Below are positions 33,075 to 42,897 of a DNA stretch of 64,000 bases, one piece after another (the stretch's first letter is position 1; each line of letters opens with the position of its first letter). The DNA lies in NCBI GenBank assembly GCA_009926865.1, contig RFOD01000008.1:1-64000 (forward strand), given 5' to 3'. Source of the DNA: Gammaproteobacteria bacterium. Lineage in GTDB: Bacteria; Pseudomonadota; Gammaproteobacteria; Steroidobacterales; Steroidobacteraceae. The translations under genes and the position numbers were made by a program. Under the pieces are notes generated by a model. The model ran no database searches. It saw nothing but the letters and a program-made list of their open reading frames with translations, and was not told the origin of the DNA.

Positions 33075-36000
33075 ATGAAACACTCAGTTAAACGCGTCCG
33101 CGCTGTCGTACCGCCGGCGCGTGCTCGCTGCATCGCTAAAATCGTCGCCGCGGCTCGAGGCCTTCCGCAGCGCCCTCCCAGCGACTGGCTTGAGCGCTAC
33201 TTCGCGGGAGTGGATGAGCAAGATCTGCAAGCTCGACCCCCCCTGGAACTCGCCCAGCTCGCCAAGCGCCACTGGCAGCTCGGGCGGCGACGGCCACTCG
33301 GCCAGCCAATCATCGACATTGTCGATAGCCGCGACATCGCGGGTATTAACGAGCGTCGTAGTTACCTCTTGCTCGTCACGGATGATCGACCATTCTTGGT
33401 GGACTCCGTCTCACTGACACTGGCGCGATACCACATTGCGGTCCATCTACTGATCCATCCCGTGCTCGGCCGAATCTCGCAACAGCCTGCCACCACCGCG
33501 GCCCAAAGCGCGCTCGAGTCCTGGCAATTGATCGAGATCGATCGGCAATTTGACGGTGCCACGATTAGTGCACTGACCCAAGAATTACACGACGTCCTCA
33601 TCGAGGTGGAAAAGGCCGTGACAGACTGGGCGGCGATGAGATCGCGTATCAAAGATATTTCTGCAGAGCTCGCCCGTCGTCCGATTGACAGCCTGTCGAG
33701 TAGCCAACAGCACGATCACCGCGAAGCACTGGCTTTACTTGACTGGGTCGAAGCAGGCAATTTCGTCTTACTAGGCATAGATTCATTACGCGGCTGGAAA
33801 AAGCGCGAACAGCACGGGCGCGCGCTCGGCATCCTAAGCCGAAGCGCAGCAGACCCACTCTGGCTCACCGATCATGCTGTCTCGAGTCTGCAACACGATG
33901 AGCGACCTCTCATCATCACTAAGTCGTCACAACAATCTCGCATCCATCGAGCAGGCCATCTCGATCAGATCGTAATCAAACAATTCGATCCACAAGACGA
34001 CGTCGTTGGACTGTACCGAATAATCGGTCTTTGGACATCGCGTGCGTACTTTGCTTCTACCCATGAGATCCCATTGATCCGCACAAAAGTTAACGGACTC
34101 ATCAAGAAGTTTGGTCTTGACTCGCGAAGCCACGATGGCAAAGCGGTACTTACGATGCTGGAGAACTGGCCACGCGATGAGCTCTTTGCGAGTAGCACCG
34201 TCGAATTACAGCAATTCGTCCGGGCAGCAGTGAATCTTTACGATCGCAGTACCACACGTACCTTGTTACGTTTTGATGCGGTCGGGGATTTTTGGACCTG
34301 CCTCATCTTTATACCGCGCGATCGCTACAACACCGAAGTCCGACTGCGTATTGAAAATTTATTGAAAGCCGCACTACAGGCCGCCCAAATAGATTCTCAA
34401 ACACAACTCACCAGCGCTGGACACGCACGCCTACAACTCACTTTGCGCGGCGCACTACGCACGCTCGGTCGTGCCGAACGCGTCACATTAGAAAGTGCGA
34501 TTAGCGAAGCGGCGCTCACCTGGCTCGATCGCCTCGAGAGGGGGATCGACGCCGATTACCCCGCTGTGCAAGCCGCAGAACTTAAGCGCCGTCACGGATC
34601 GCGATTCTCTGCGTCCTACCAGAACGATATCGATATCAAGACCGCGCTTTGCGATCTGGCTGCCATGGAAAGTTTGAGCGCCACAGAGCACTCGGACTGG
34701 CGCATTGTGCGCACCGAGAACTGTGACCGCATGCATCTTGAGTTACGCGTCGTGAGTCACGGTGAACCCTTACCGATTGCCGATTTGATGCCGCTATTCG
34801 AAAACTTTGGCTTACGATTGCTGGCTGAACACCCATGGCCGATTCTGGCGACCGAAACTCTGCCGTCAGGCTGGATTCAAGGATTTGAGATTGATCCGGC
34901 TGCGGCGAACTACCTCGCCAAAGGCGATGACGCGGAGCGCCTCCTGAAGGCCATGCGTGTCGTCCAGTGCGGCACTTATGACAATGATGCGCTCAATCAA
35001 CTGGTGCTACGCGCCTCTCTGGCTAGTCACGAAGTCAATCTACTTCGCGCACTGTGTAGGTACCTATTACAGACAGGATTGCCGTTTAGTCTGCAGTACA
35101 TCGCCGAGACACTCTCTCGCCAAGCAGACATCGCAGCCGATCTTTGGCATTACTTTGATCTCCGACATCGACCCTCACCCAGTACAAGGAAGCGAGCGCA
35201 ACAGGCAAACGCGGTACGAGAACGTTTGCTAAAAGATTTGGACTCGTTAGAGAGCGCTGACGAAGATCGTATTTTAAGAGCACTGCTGGCAGTCATTGAT
35301 GCCTGCTTAAGAAGCAATTTTCACGCACGTCTAACAGATGAGGCCGCGACCATCGCGCTCAAACTGGACCCGGCCACGATTCCTGGCCTGCCACTCCCAC
35401 GCCCAGAAATCGAAACCTGGGTGTTTGGTCCGATCGTCGAGGGCGTACACCTGCGGATGGGCCGTGTCGCCCGTGGCGGACTGCGCTGGTCAGATCGACG
35501 CGAGGACTTCCGGACCGAAATTTTAGGCCTCATGAAAGCCCAACACGTCAAAAATACTTTGATTGTGCCCGTGGGTGCGAAGGGCGGGTTCGTCGTACGC
35601 CGACATCCGGCAGGGCTCGGACGTGAAGAGTGGTTAGCTCAAGGGGTCGCCGCATATCAAGCCTACATCGGCGCCTTACTGGATATTACGGACAATATCG
35701 ATCAGGGTCGTATCGTCCCTCCACTAAATGTAACCCGTTACGATAACGATGATCCTTATCTAGTGGTGGCCGCAGACAAAGGTACCGCGACATTCTCTGA
35801 TATTGCCAATGCGATCTCTTTGTCGCGGAACTTCTGGTTAGGCGATGCCTTCGCATCCGGTGGCTCAGTCGGCTATGACCATAAGAAAATGGGCATCACC
35901 GCCCGGGGCGCATGGGAGTGTGTCAAGCGTCACTTCCGAGAGCTTGGAATCGACACGCAAACTCAAGAATTCTCGGCCATTGGTATTGGTGATATGTCAG

Positions 36001-37847
36001 GCGACGTGTTCGGCAATGGCATGTTGCTGTCACCAAAAATCCAACTCGTCGCAGCATTTAACCATCAGCATATTTTCATTGATCCAAATCCAGACACAGC
36101 ACGAAGTTTTCGTGAGCGTGAGCGCTTGTTCAATCTGCCCCGTTCAGGTTGGGGGGACTACCGCACGACCGTTCTGTCGAAGGGTGGTGGTGTCTACGCA
36201 CGTAGCGCGAAGACACTACAACTGTCCCGAGAAGCCTGCGCACTACTCGACCTACCCTCATCCACGATTACACCTAATGAGCTAATTCAGACCATCCTGC
36301 GATTGCCGGTGGATCTCCTTTGGAACGGCGGCATTGGTACTTACGTGAAAGCCTCGCATGAGACGCACATAGATGCCAGTGATCGCGCAAATGACGCAGT
36401 CCGTGTGGATGCCAAGGATCTTGGCGCTAAAATCGTCGGCGAGGGTGGAAATCTTGGACTTACCCCGCTCGCGCGGGTCGAGTTCGCCTTAAAGGGCGGG
36501 CGAATCAATGCCGATTTCATTGACAATTCAGCAGGTGTCAATACTTCGGATCTGGAAGTCAATATCAAAATTTTATTAGCGAGTCGCGAGGTCAGCGGGC
36601 GCTTAGCGCGTTCCGCCCGTAAACAGCTATTAGCAAAGCTAGAACCGCAAGTTGCTGAACTTGCGCTAAGAAATAACTACCTACAGAGCCAGGCTCTGTC
36701 GATTTTGCAATCGCAAGCTCACGTGCGCGCGAATGAACTTCGGGTATTGATTCGTAGCCTTGAGCGAGACGCTGGGCTCAACCGCAAAGTCGAGCGTCTG
36801 CCCGATGAAGACGCTCTCATTGAGCGACAGAAGCGCAACCAAGCACTGACTCGGCCTGAGTTAGCTGTTATTTTTTCGTACGCGAAACTAGATTTGAATC
36901 GACGATTATCCGCCTCAGCCTTACCGGAAGATCCTTACTTCGCCCAAGAGCTCGCCCGCTACTTTCCGACTGCATTACAGCGTCGATTTACCGAGGATAT
37001 TAAGCTGCATCGCTTACGGCGCGAAATCATTGTGACCGCCACGACGAATAGTATCATCAACCGAATGGGTCCCTCGTTCGCGCTTCGCGCTGCCGAGGAA
37101 AGCGGATGTAGCGTGATCGATGTCGCGCGCGCCTACAGTATCGCGCGAGAGATCTTTGACGCGCGGGACGCTTGGGCGAGACTGGAGTCTTGGGATGGGC
37201 GACTCGATACCGCTCTGCAATATCACCACTACGCGAGCATCGCGCGCGCGCTGCGTCATGCCAGCATGTGGTTACTGGCGCGACATGGTGCTACGGACAG
37301 TGACGCTCGCCTAAGCGTCTCCGCTGCAGTGGCGCACTACGGACCAGGCATACGCCAGTTGCGACAGGCGCTGCCTCAGCTGCTGGTCGGCGAACTCGCC
37401 TCGCAACATCTACACGAACAGCAAAAACTACTCCACGCGGGTATGAAGACCGAGGATGCGCAGACGCTCGCGGACTTTCCTGTACTCGAGTGGATGCTCG
37501 AGGTTATTGACCTCGCGCAGTCTCGTCGTCAGCCGCTCGAAAAAGTCGCCAATCTTTGGTTCGGATTACCGATCACGCTTAAGTTCGATTGGATTGAATA
37601 CCAAATTGATGCACTTGCTGCACCGAGCTCCTTACACGCGACCGCGCGACGACAATTGCGCTCGCGTGCGAAAGATGCCCGAAGGGAACTCGTGGCGGCA
37701 ATGCTGACTGGCCATGCGCCCTCGGAAGAGGCCCGTCAGCGCTGGCAAGAGACACTTACTGAAACGCAAGCGACTGGAAAACTCGACCATGCGATGCTGT
37801 CGGTCGTCGTAAGCGCCATGCATACCCTTGCCGCCGGACGCCGATGA
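33075..37847 (+). CDS. gdhB: NAD-specific glutamate dehydrogenase, 180-kDa type
   Basis: Oxidatively deaminates glutamate to 2-oxoglutarate. At 1590 residues it is the large L_180 class, with a long N-terminal ACT-like regulatory half (DDRPFLVDSVSLTLARYHI) and a catalytic middle: LRMGRVARGGLRWSDRREDF, the lysine in VPVGAKGGFVVRR, and the Rossmann part with GIGDMSGDVFGNGML and KIVGEGGNLGLTPLARVEF. A C-terminal domain follows with RPELAVIFSYAKLDLNRRL. These enzymes are usually catabolic and allosterically controlled by amino acids. With PutA it would feed proline carbon into the TCA cycle. It is divergent from the arsR-metF-metH operon. The symbol follows Pseudomonas usage. Confidence 0.95.
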   Translation: MKHSVKRVRAVVPPARARCIAKIVAAARGLPQRPPSDWLERYFAGVDEQDLQARPPLELAQLAKRHWQLGRRRPLGQPIIDIVDSRDIAGINERRSYLLLVTDDRPFLVDSVSLTLARYHIAVHLLIHPVLGRISQQPATTAAQSALESWQLIEIDRQFDGATISALTQELHDVLIEVEKAVTDWAAMRSRIKDISAELARRPIDSLSSSQQHDHREALALLDWVEAGNFVLLGIDSLRGWKKREQHGRALGILSRSAADPLWLTDHAVSSLQHDERPLIITKSSQQSRIHRAGHLDQIVIKQFDPQDDVVGLYRIIGLWTSRAYFASTHEIPLIRTKVNGLIKKFGLDSRSHDGKAVLTMLENWPRDELFASSTVELQQFVRAAVNLYDRSTTRTLLRFDAVGDFWTCLIFIPRDRYNTEVRLRIENLLKAALQAAQIDSQTQLTSAGHARLQLTLRGALRTLGRAERVTLESAISEAALTWLDRLERGIDADYPAVQAAELKRRHGSRFSASYQNDIDIKTALCDLAAMESLSATEHSDWRIVRTENCDRMHLELRVVSHGEPLPIADLMPLFENFGLRLLAEHPWPILATETLPSGWIQGFEIDPAAANYLAKGDDAERLLKAMRVVQCGTYDNDALNQLVLRASLASHEVNLLRALCRYLLQTGLPFSLQYIAETLSRQADIAADLWHYFDLRHRPSPSTRKRAQQANAVRERLLKDLDSLESADEDRILRALLAVIDACLRSNFHARLTDEAATIALKLDPATIPGLPLPRPEIETWVFGPIVEGVHLRMGRVARGGLRWSDRREDFRTEILGLMKAQHVKNTLIVPVGAKGGFVVRRHPAGLGREEWLAQGVAAYQAYIGALLDITDNIDQGRIVPPLNVTRYDNDDPYLVVAADKGTATFSDIANAISLSRNFWLGDAFASGGSVGYDHKKMGITARGAWECVKRHFRELGIDTQTQEFSAIGIGDMSGDVFGNGMLLSPKIQLVAAFNHQHIFIDPNPDTARSFRERERLFNLPRSGWGDYRTTVLSKGGGVYARSAKTLQLSREACALLDLPSSTITPNELIQTILRLPVDLLWNGGIGTYVKASHETHIDASDRANDAVRVDAKDLGAKIVGEGGNLGLTPLARVEFALKGGRINADFIDNSAGVNTSDLEVNIKILLASREVSGRLARSARKQLLAKLEPQVAELALRNNYLQSQALSILQSQAHVRANELRVLIRSLERDAGLNRKVERLPDEDALIERQKRNQALTRPELAVIFSYAKLDLNRRLSASALPEDPYFAQELARYFPTALQRRFTEDIKLHRLRREIIVTATTNSIINRMGPSFALRAAEESGCSVIDVARAYSIAREIFDARDAWARLESWDGRLDTALQYHHYASIARALRHASMWLLARHGATDSDARLSVSAAVAHYGPGIRQLRQALPQLLVGELASQHLHEQQKLLHAGMKTEDAQTLADFPVLEWMLEVIDLAQSRRQPLEKVANLWFGLPITLKFDWIEYQIDALAAPSSLHATARRQLRSRAKDARRELVAAMLTGHAPSEEARQRWQETLTETQATGKLDHAMLSVVVSAMHTLAAGRR

Positions 37848-37880
37848 CTCTGACAACCGGACATACCAAGAGTTAACCCC

Positions 37881-38669
37881 ATGCGGGTGGGCCTGATCAT
37901 TACCACCTATGAATGGCCGAGGGCGCTCGCGAGTGTATTGCGCAGCGTACGTGCTCAGCGTCGACCGCCGAATGAGTTAATCATCGCGGACGATGGCTCG
38001 GGTATTGATACCCGACTCGAGGTCGCCGCTTTTGCGCGACAGGTTCACTATCCTGTGCACTATGTCAGACAAGAGCACCAAGGATTTCGTCTCGCACGTC
38101 TACGTAATCTTGCGCTCGCGACCGCGCATGCAGAATATTTAGTGTTCATTGATGGCGACATGGTGCTCCATCCTGAGTTTCTGGCAGACCATTGTCGTGC
38201 CGCCCGCCCCGACTTCTACCTACAAGGCGCGAGAATCCCCTTAGATAAAGAGACTACGCAAGCGGTGATACAAGGTGCATCGCCACCTGGTGTCTTTGGG
38301 CGTGGCGCGATAGGTCGCCGTCGATTACATGCGATTCACTCGCCTATCTTGCAGCCCCTACTAGGCGGTTTAGGCCGCAGGATCCTGGCCATCAAGGGCT
38401 GCAATCAGGGATTTTGGCGCCAGGACTTACTCAAAATTAATGGCTACGACGAAGCCTTCACAGGCTGGGGCTCGGAAGACAAAGATCTGTGCTGGCGTCT
38501 TGAGCTTGCCGGCGTTCAAAGACAAGGCTTACTCGCGGGCGGTATCGCTTACCATTTAAATCATCCGCCAGCGGCGCGCGATCAAGCAGCCATCAATCTG
38601 CAACGCTTCAGAGAGACTCAAAAAAAACGCCGCATGCGTTGTGCATGCGGCGTCGATCGTCACTGCTAG
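37881..38669 (+). CDS. GT2-family glycosyltransferase
   Basis: GT-A fold enzyme of 262 residues. MRVGLIITTYEWPRAL is the nucleotide-sugar binding start, IIADDGSG and YLVFIDGDMVLHP supply the DxD-type metal site, and GCNQGFWRQDLLKINGYDEAFTGWGSEDKDL is a Glyco_transf_7C-like acceptor region. The acceptor is unknown; similar enzymes build surface glycans. It starts 33 bp after the NAD-GDH gene. The last 14 or so codons, including QKKRRMRCACGVDRHC, are encoded by the terminator hairpin of the convergent gene, so the extreme C-terminus is unlikely to be conserved. Confidence 0.88.
   Translation: MRVGLIITTYEWPRALASVLRSVRAQRRPPNELIIADDGSGIDTRLEVAAFARQVHYPVHYVRQEHQGFRLARLRNLALATAHAEYLVFIDGDMVLHPEFLADHCRAARPDFYLQGARIPLDKETTQAVIQGASPPGVFGRGAIGRRRLHAIHSPILQPLLGGLGRRILAIKGCNQGFWRQDLLKINGYDEAFTGWGSEDKDLCWRLELAGVQRQGLLAGGIAYHLNHPPAARDQAAINLQRFRETQKKRRMRCACGVDRHC
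38620..38653 (-). terminator. Rho-independent terminator of the membrane-protein gene
   Basis: On the minus strand ACGCCGCATGC-ACAAC-GCATGCGGCGT forms a perfect 11-bp stem with a 5-nt loop, followed directly by a run of T. It ends the convergent membrane-protein gene about 40 bp after its stop. It lies inside the 3' end of the GT2 coding sequence on the other strand. Confidence 0.92.
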
Positions 38670-38690
38670 GTTGACAAAGTTTTATCAGGC

Positions 38691-39656
38691 TTACGGGGCT
38701 TGATCACCCTCTGGACCTTGATTTAGTTTCTGCCGCGAGATCTCCGCTTTTTGGTGTAACGGTGTCCGCGCGGCCATCCAAGCTGCTCCCACAATACCGA
38801 TCGTCAGTGCGATCAGCTCTAGCGTGTACAGTTCAGGGTACTCCCAAAACTCGGTAAATAAATGCCAGCGGCCGCCCAGTTCGACACAATTCCAAGCGAT
38901 GATAGCGGTCGGAATACCGTAGCGAATCGCTGTGGTGACACGCCAAAACTTCATCAGACGCCGAAATAGATACACCGCCCAAATCGTGTTCAGGAAAAAC
39001 GCAGCGTAAGTGGCAGGATGCCGATCCCCCAGAAAACTCTCGTCGTACAAGAAAAGTAGCGCCAAGTAAAAAAACCAAATCACGTAGACGGTTTCTAGCG
39101 CCGTAATCGCTGCAAAGTTTCGCTCGTGGGCAGGATTTGGCTTCCCTGTTTTTAAACCTAAATTGCGCTGAAACCAGATGAAGAAATTACATTTGGTTTC
39201 TTTGTTTAACAAAAAATAAACCAGTGTAGAACCTAGGACACCTACTGATGACATCATCACCAAGTATTCAGCCTTAGTAGCAATGACGCCTGGCTTCGTC
39301 GCATCCATGAGATCGGGCACACCCAGCACTTGGGCTGACCAAACAAATGAAAACTCCACCCAACCGGTCCACAAAAAGGTTCCGGCCCAAAAGCCGTACC
39401 AGGTCGCCGCGACTTCATTCTTATGTCGCATGCCCAGCCAAAGTAGCACCGCACCGAACAGGCCCATCGCAAAGGCAGATTCATAGACGTAGCCTGGGCC
39501 CGGCCAAATATCTTCCATCATGATCATGACCGTGTGACCGAGGGCCTGCACCACGAACACAACAATAAAAGCCAACAGACCGACCCAAGGCGGTCGATAG
39601 AAGAACCCCTTCAGACCACCACCCGGTTTAGGGAGAGAATCTACTTCTACACTCAT
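38691..39656 (-). CDS. Uncharacterised membrane protein, about 8 TM segments
   Basis: About 321 residues from the ATG of MSVEVDSLPKPGG; the 19 codons before it in the ORF are unlikely. Hydrophobic segments include VGLLAFIVVFVVQALGHTVM, AFAMGLFGAVLLWLGM, WYGFWAGTFLWTGWVEFSFV, YLVMMSSVGVLGSTLVYFLL, TVYVIWFFYLALLFLYD, TYAAFFLNTIWAVYLF, IPTAIIAWNCVELG and LYTLELIALTIGIVGAAW. Aromatic residues are abundant and a few His and Glu lie at segment ends (GHTVM, WVEFSF). I do not recognise a family and do not assign a function. It has its own strong terminator and stands alone, so it is probably a one-gene transcript. Confidence 0.8.
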   Translation of the reverse strand: MSVEVDSLPKPGGGLKGFFYRPPWVGLLAFIVVFVVQALGHTVMIMMEDIWPGPGYVYESAFAMGLFGAVLLWLGMRHKNEVAATWYGFWAGTFLWTGWVEFSFVWSAQVLGVPDLMDATKPGVIATKAEYLVMMSSVGVLGSTLVYFLLNKETKCNFFIWFQRNLGLKTGKPNPAHERNFAAITALETVYVIWFFYLALLFLYDESFLGDRHPATYAAFFLNTIWAVYLFRRLMKFWRVTTAIRYGIPTAIIAWNCVELGGRWHLFTEFWEYPELYTLELIALTIGIVGAAWMAARTPLHQKAEISRQKLNQGPEGDQAP

Positions 39657-39869
39657 AGCAACACCCCCGTTTGCGCCAACCCCAACCCGTGGTGGGAAAA
39701 AGCGCGTCCACATGTTCTTGTTCAGACGACCCTACTTCGCGCCAGCGCATCGCCCAACCGATTCCGTGGTCGATGACCGCAGGCTGAATGGGGCCGTGGC
39801 CGGACGGTGGCCACCCTAGGGCGTGCTACCATCCCCCGCCTGAATCTAGCACTGATGGGAGTCGATAGG

Positions 39870-40619
39870 GTGCCCGGTAAGCTGGTATTGGCCCGTCATG
39901 GCCAAAGTATTTGGAATGTCGAGAATCTTTTCACTGGCTGGACCGACGTCGATCTGTCCAATCAGGGTCGCGCAGAGGCGGCCCAAGCGGCGATCGAACT
40001 GCAACGGGCGGGCATCGAGATTGATATTGCCTTTACGTCCCTACTCAAACGCGCCATTCGGACCTTGTGGATCATGCTCGATGGCATGGATCGGATGTGG
40101 ATCCCGGTCGAGCGCAGCTGGCGCCTGAACGAGCGGCACTATGGCGCCTTGCAGGGGCTCAATAAGGCCCAAACCGTAGCCGAGCATGGCGAATCACAAG
40201 TCAAGATTTGGCGGCGCAGTTACGACATCCCTCCGCCCGCCTTAACCACGGATGACCCTCGGCATCCTCGTTTTGATCCGCGCTATGCGGGTATCGATCC
40301 TGCATTACTACCCACCACAGAGTCGCTCAAAACCACCTTGGAACGCGTAAAACCGTTCTGGGAGTCACGTATCGCACCTGAGCTTGAAGCCGGACGTAAC
40401 GTACTCGTGACGGCCCATGGCAACAGTTTGCGGGCCTTGGTCAAAATGCTGGATAACGTACCCGAGGCGGATATCGTCGAGCTGAATATCCCAACCGGCG
40501 TACCGCTCCTCTATGAATTGGACGACGCGCTGCAACCGCTATCAAGACGTTATTTGGGCGATGCAGAGGCGATCCGCGCAGCCGCAGACGCGGTCAAGCG
40601 ACAAACAGAACAAAAATAA
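39870..40619 (+). CDS. gpmA: 2,3-bisphosphoglycerate-dependent phosphoglycerate mutase
   Basis: Interconverts 2- and 3-phosphoglycerate through a phosphohistidine. [20 protein letters not shown] contains the catalytic histidine, [12 protein letters not shown] the proton-donor region and [15 protein letters not shown] the second active-site histidine. The length of about 249 residues matches dPGM. The ORF offers an ATG five codons earlier, but the GTG chosen has GGGAG eight bases upstream, and the protein then begins at PGKLVL as in homologues. Its end is convergent with the RraB-like gene, 17 bp away. Confidence 0.95.
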   Translation: MPGKLVLARHGQSIWNVENLFTGWTDVDLSNQGRAEAAQAAIELQRAGIEIDIAFTSLLKRAIRTLWIMLDGMDRMWIPVERSWRLNERHYGALQGLNKAQTVAEHGESQVKIWRRSYDIPPPALTTDDPRHPRFDPRYAGIDPALLPTTESLKTTLERVKPFWESRIAPELEAGRNVLVTAHGNSLRALVKMLDNVPEADIVELNIPTGVPLLYELDDALQPLSRRYLGDAEAIRAAADAVKRQTEQK

Positions 40620-40636
40620 AGGGCGGGTAAAGACGT

Positions 40637-41053
40637 TTAGGCTTGTTTTTCAGCGCCCGGCGCCCACCCGTCGTAGCGTCCACCGGCCGCTTCAGCGAGT
40701 TCAGTCAGACGTCTGGAAACAGCTTGCACCGCTTCGATGTGCAATTGCATGGTTTTCAGCGCATGCACACTGTGGGTCTGATCTGCACCCTCTGGCATTT
40801 CGCGAATATCAACCGCGTAGCCTTCACCCTGTAGGGTCTGCGCGAGCGTATTGGCCGCCTCGAGCGACGGCGCGGCAACAAAGAAATCGACTTCCATTGG
40901 CTGAAAAGGATTGATACCGCTACGTCGCAAGTTTTCAATCATGCGCTGATCCCAATCATCCTGCGGCCGACTGGCACCACGGCGTACCTGAGTCACAATG
41001 CGCCAAATAGCGATCGCCGCACCCGCTACCAGAAAGAGATACAACAGATCCAT
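40637..41053 (-). CDS. RraB-like protein (RNase E inhibitor family)
   Basis: 138 residues: one N-terminal membrane segment (LLYLFLVAGAAIAIWRIV) then a soluble domain with MEVDFFVAAPSLEAANTLAQ, GEGYAVDIRE and the C-terminal GGRYDGWAPG. The last motif and the beta-alpha layout are those of the RraB family, whose E. coli member binds RNase E. E. coli RraB lacks a membrane anchor, so this version may act at the membrane, where RNase E also sits; that is inference. The regulatory role itself is uncertain. Confidence 0.8.
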   Translation of the reverse strand: MDLLYLFLVAGAAIAIWRIVTQVRRGASRPQDDWDQRMIENLRRSGINPFQPMEVDFFVAAPSLEAANTLAQTLQGEGYAVDIREMPEGADQTHSVHALKTMQLHIEAVQAVSRRLTELAEAAGGRYDGWAPGAEKQA

Positions 41054-41136
41054 GGCTTCGCCTCGCTGAGATAAACGCCTCGAATTACGCGCGCATCAAA
41101 TCGCCAGAGCTCGCTCAATCGCCTAAGAAGGCTCGA

Positions 41137-41451
41137 TCACTCATCCGGTGCGATCGTGACGCGCATCCCATCCAGCTCATTGGTCATATCCACCTGACAT
41201 GAAAGACGAGAGCCCGTTTTATAGTACGCAAGCTCCTGCAACAACTCCGTCTCGTCCGACATCGGCGCCGGAATTTTATTTGCCCAGGGCTCGTCAATGT
41301 ACACATGGCAGGTCGCGCATGAACACATACCCCCGCAAATAGCAGCGATGCCGTAATCGAGCTCGCGCAACGTTTCCATAATTTTGAGGCCAGAGCGCGC
41401 GGGCACTTCGTGCTCCGCACCGTCACGATCGATTACTTTAAGAACGGGCAT
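41137..41451 (-). CDS. Adrenodoxin-type 2Fe-2S ferredoxin
   Basis: 104-residue electron carrier. The cluster ligands are visible in CGGMCSCATCHVYID plus a cysteine in GSRLSCQV. The pattern is that of the vertebrate-like (adrenodoxin/putidaredoxin) class, which serves cytochrome P450s, ring hydroxylases or Fe-S assembly. An AGGAAG ribosome site precedes the ATG. It is not in an isc cluster, so it is not the Isc ferredoxin by context. Partner unknown; no P450 is in the window. Confidence 0.92.
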   Translation of the reverse strand: MPVLKVIDRDGAEHEVPARSGLKIMETLRELDYGIAAICGGMCSCATCHVYIDEPWANKIPAPMSDETELLQELAYYKTGSRLSCQVDMTNELDGMRVTIAPDE

Positions 41452-41545
41452 GATGACTTCCTAACATGATTCAAAAGAAGACCCGAGCCATCGATGACCC
41501 AGACCATAACCTGAGAAGGAAGTTATTGTGCCGCGCCGGGAGCGG

Positions 41546-42328
41546 CTATTCCAGCGTCGTGGACGGGATTTGCAGCAGAGTGTAAAGATCAGTCCACAAT
41601 TCGTTCAACAACGATCGTAGCGCGACCGCTGTGCGTAACTGGTTCATCGAGATCGACCAATCGGCCTCTCGAAGCGCGACGGCTAATTCCCCTTGCCCCT
41701 GCTCGAGCGCTGTGAGTTGATCTGGGTAATCAGCGAGGACGCCCGCAAGGTCCTCTAGGGCGTGGCCGCGATGCGCATACTCCCAATCCAAGAGACACCA
41801 ACGACCCGTTTCAGGGCGGACTAACACGTTCTGCGCGTGTAAATCTCCGTGGACCAGTCGATCGGCGACTAAACCATCAGCCGTCCCAACACTCTGCGCG
41901 GCTAAGGCTCTGACACGCGCCTCGGTGCGTCGCGCCCGCGGCGCATCACGCTCAGCGAGAGACACGTGTAACTGGCGGCAACGCGCACTGACGCAGACGG
42001 TCGGCAGCTGCTCACAGCCAATTGTTCCAAGTTGAGCTAACACGCCCAATAGTTGAGTACAGCCCGTCCGAGTTTCCAGCCACCCATCTGGCAGCGCGCG
42101 ACCCACCACGGCCTCCATATCCAGCCATCGCCCAGAGGGCTCCACCTCGATGATTGCCGGTGACAGTCCCGCCTGCACGGCCAAACGATGCGCCACTAGC
42201 TCTGTCTCTGCGTCACTACCGAGAAGCCGCGCCTGCTCGGACGGCAGCGGATGACGCCGTACACGTCGGCGACCGTCCACCGTCACATATTGGATACGCG
42301 TAACCCCTGTTTGCAGCGACTCGGGCAC
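41546..42328 (-). CDS. Phosphotransferase, probable thiamine kinase
   Basis: Choline kinase/aminoglycoside phosphotransferase fold. The catalytic loop VHGDLHAQNVLV and the metal-binding LLDWEYAHRGHALEDLA are clear. The N-terminal ATP lobe is present though divergent. I moved the start to a GTG with an AGGAG sequence eight bases upstream, located 2 bp after the pnuT stop (260 residues); the ORF's TTG start would overlap pnuT. As third gene of a TPP-riboswitch operon it most likely phosphorylates imported thiamine, trapping it in the cell. Substrate is inferred from context. Confidence 0.82.
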   Translation of the reverse strand: MPESLQTGVTRIQYVTVDGRRRVRRHPLPSEQARLLGSDAETELVAHRLAVQAGLSPAIIEVEPSGRWLDMEAVVGRALPDGWLETRTGCTQLLGVLAQLGTIGCEQLPTVCVSARCRQLHVSLAERDAPRARRTEARVRALAAQSVGTADGLVADRLVHGDLHAQNVLVRPETGRWCLLDWEYAHRGHALEDLAGVLADYPDQLTALEQGQGELAVALREADWSISMNQLRTAVALRSLLNELWTDLYTLLQIPSTTLE

Positions 42329-42330
42329 TA

Positions 42331-42897
42331 TCACGACTCCTGCGCTTGATAAGCCCGCCACCACTGCCGCCAACCCACGATCGCGATCAAAAAATAAACC
42401 AGATAGAGCGCTGTCACCCCCCAGAGGGCCTGACTACTGTAAAGCCAAATCGACCCCAAATTGACGCACCACCAATACGCCCAATTCTCGAGTACCCCTC
42501 GTGCCGTCATGAAGGTCGCGCACAGACTCAGGCAGGTCACTGCTGCATCCAGTCTAGGCCAAGCTGAGCCTAGCGAAGCTTCAAAGAATGGGCTTCCTAG
42601 TAGCACCACCGTTAAGGTGGCTATCCATATTAGCCCATGCGCTAACCAAGACCATCGACTCACGCGGATCGGACTTGACGACGTGCTACGCGACCAATGC
42701 CAAAACCCATAGAATGCCATCAAAACGTATACCGACTGCAAGATCGCCTGTAGCGGAAGTGACGCGCCAAAGGCAAGGATCGCCAGCAGTGCCGATGACA
42801 CAGCACCACTCGCCCACGCCCAGCGATTTCTAAGCACCGCTCCGACGGCATAGCCAATACCGGTCAGTAGCGCGATGATCTCGAGCGAAAATGTCAA
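42331..42897 (-). CDS. pnuT: PnuC-family transporter, probable thiamine transporter PnuT
   Basis: 188-residue inner-membrane protein with about seven helices. The Trp-rich core YVLMAFYGFWHWSR and the late motif NWAYWWCVNLGSIWLYSSQ are PnuC-family features that line the vitamin site. PnuC proteins move nicotinamide riboside or thiamine by facilitated diffusion driven by phosphorylation inside the cell. Placement between a TPP-riboswitch-controlled receptor and a kinase points to thiamine. It starts with TTG overlapping the receptor's TGA. Confidence 0.88.
   Translation of the reverse strand: MTFSLEIIALLTGIGYAVGAVLRNRWAWASGAVSSALLAILAFGASLPLQAILQSVYVLMAFYGFWHWSRSTSSSPIRVSRWSWLAHGLIWIATLTVVLLGSPFFEASLGSAWPRLDAAVTCLSLCATFMTARGVLENWAYWWCVNLGSIWLYSSQALWGVTALYLVYFLIAIVGWRQWWRAYQAQES

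Noticed and set aside
39790-39815. GTGGCC/GGCCAC inverted repeat upstream of gpmA
   Set aside because: Short, GC-rich, not followed by a T run and not placed like an operator; likely chance.
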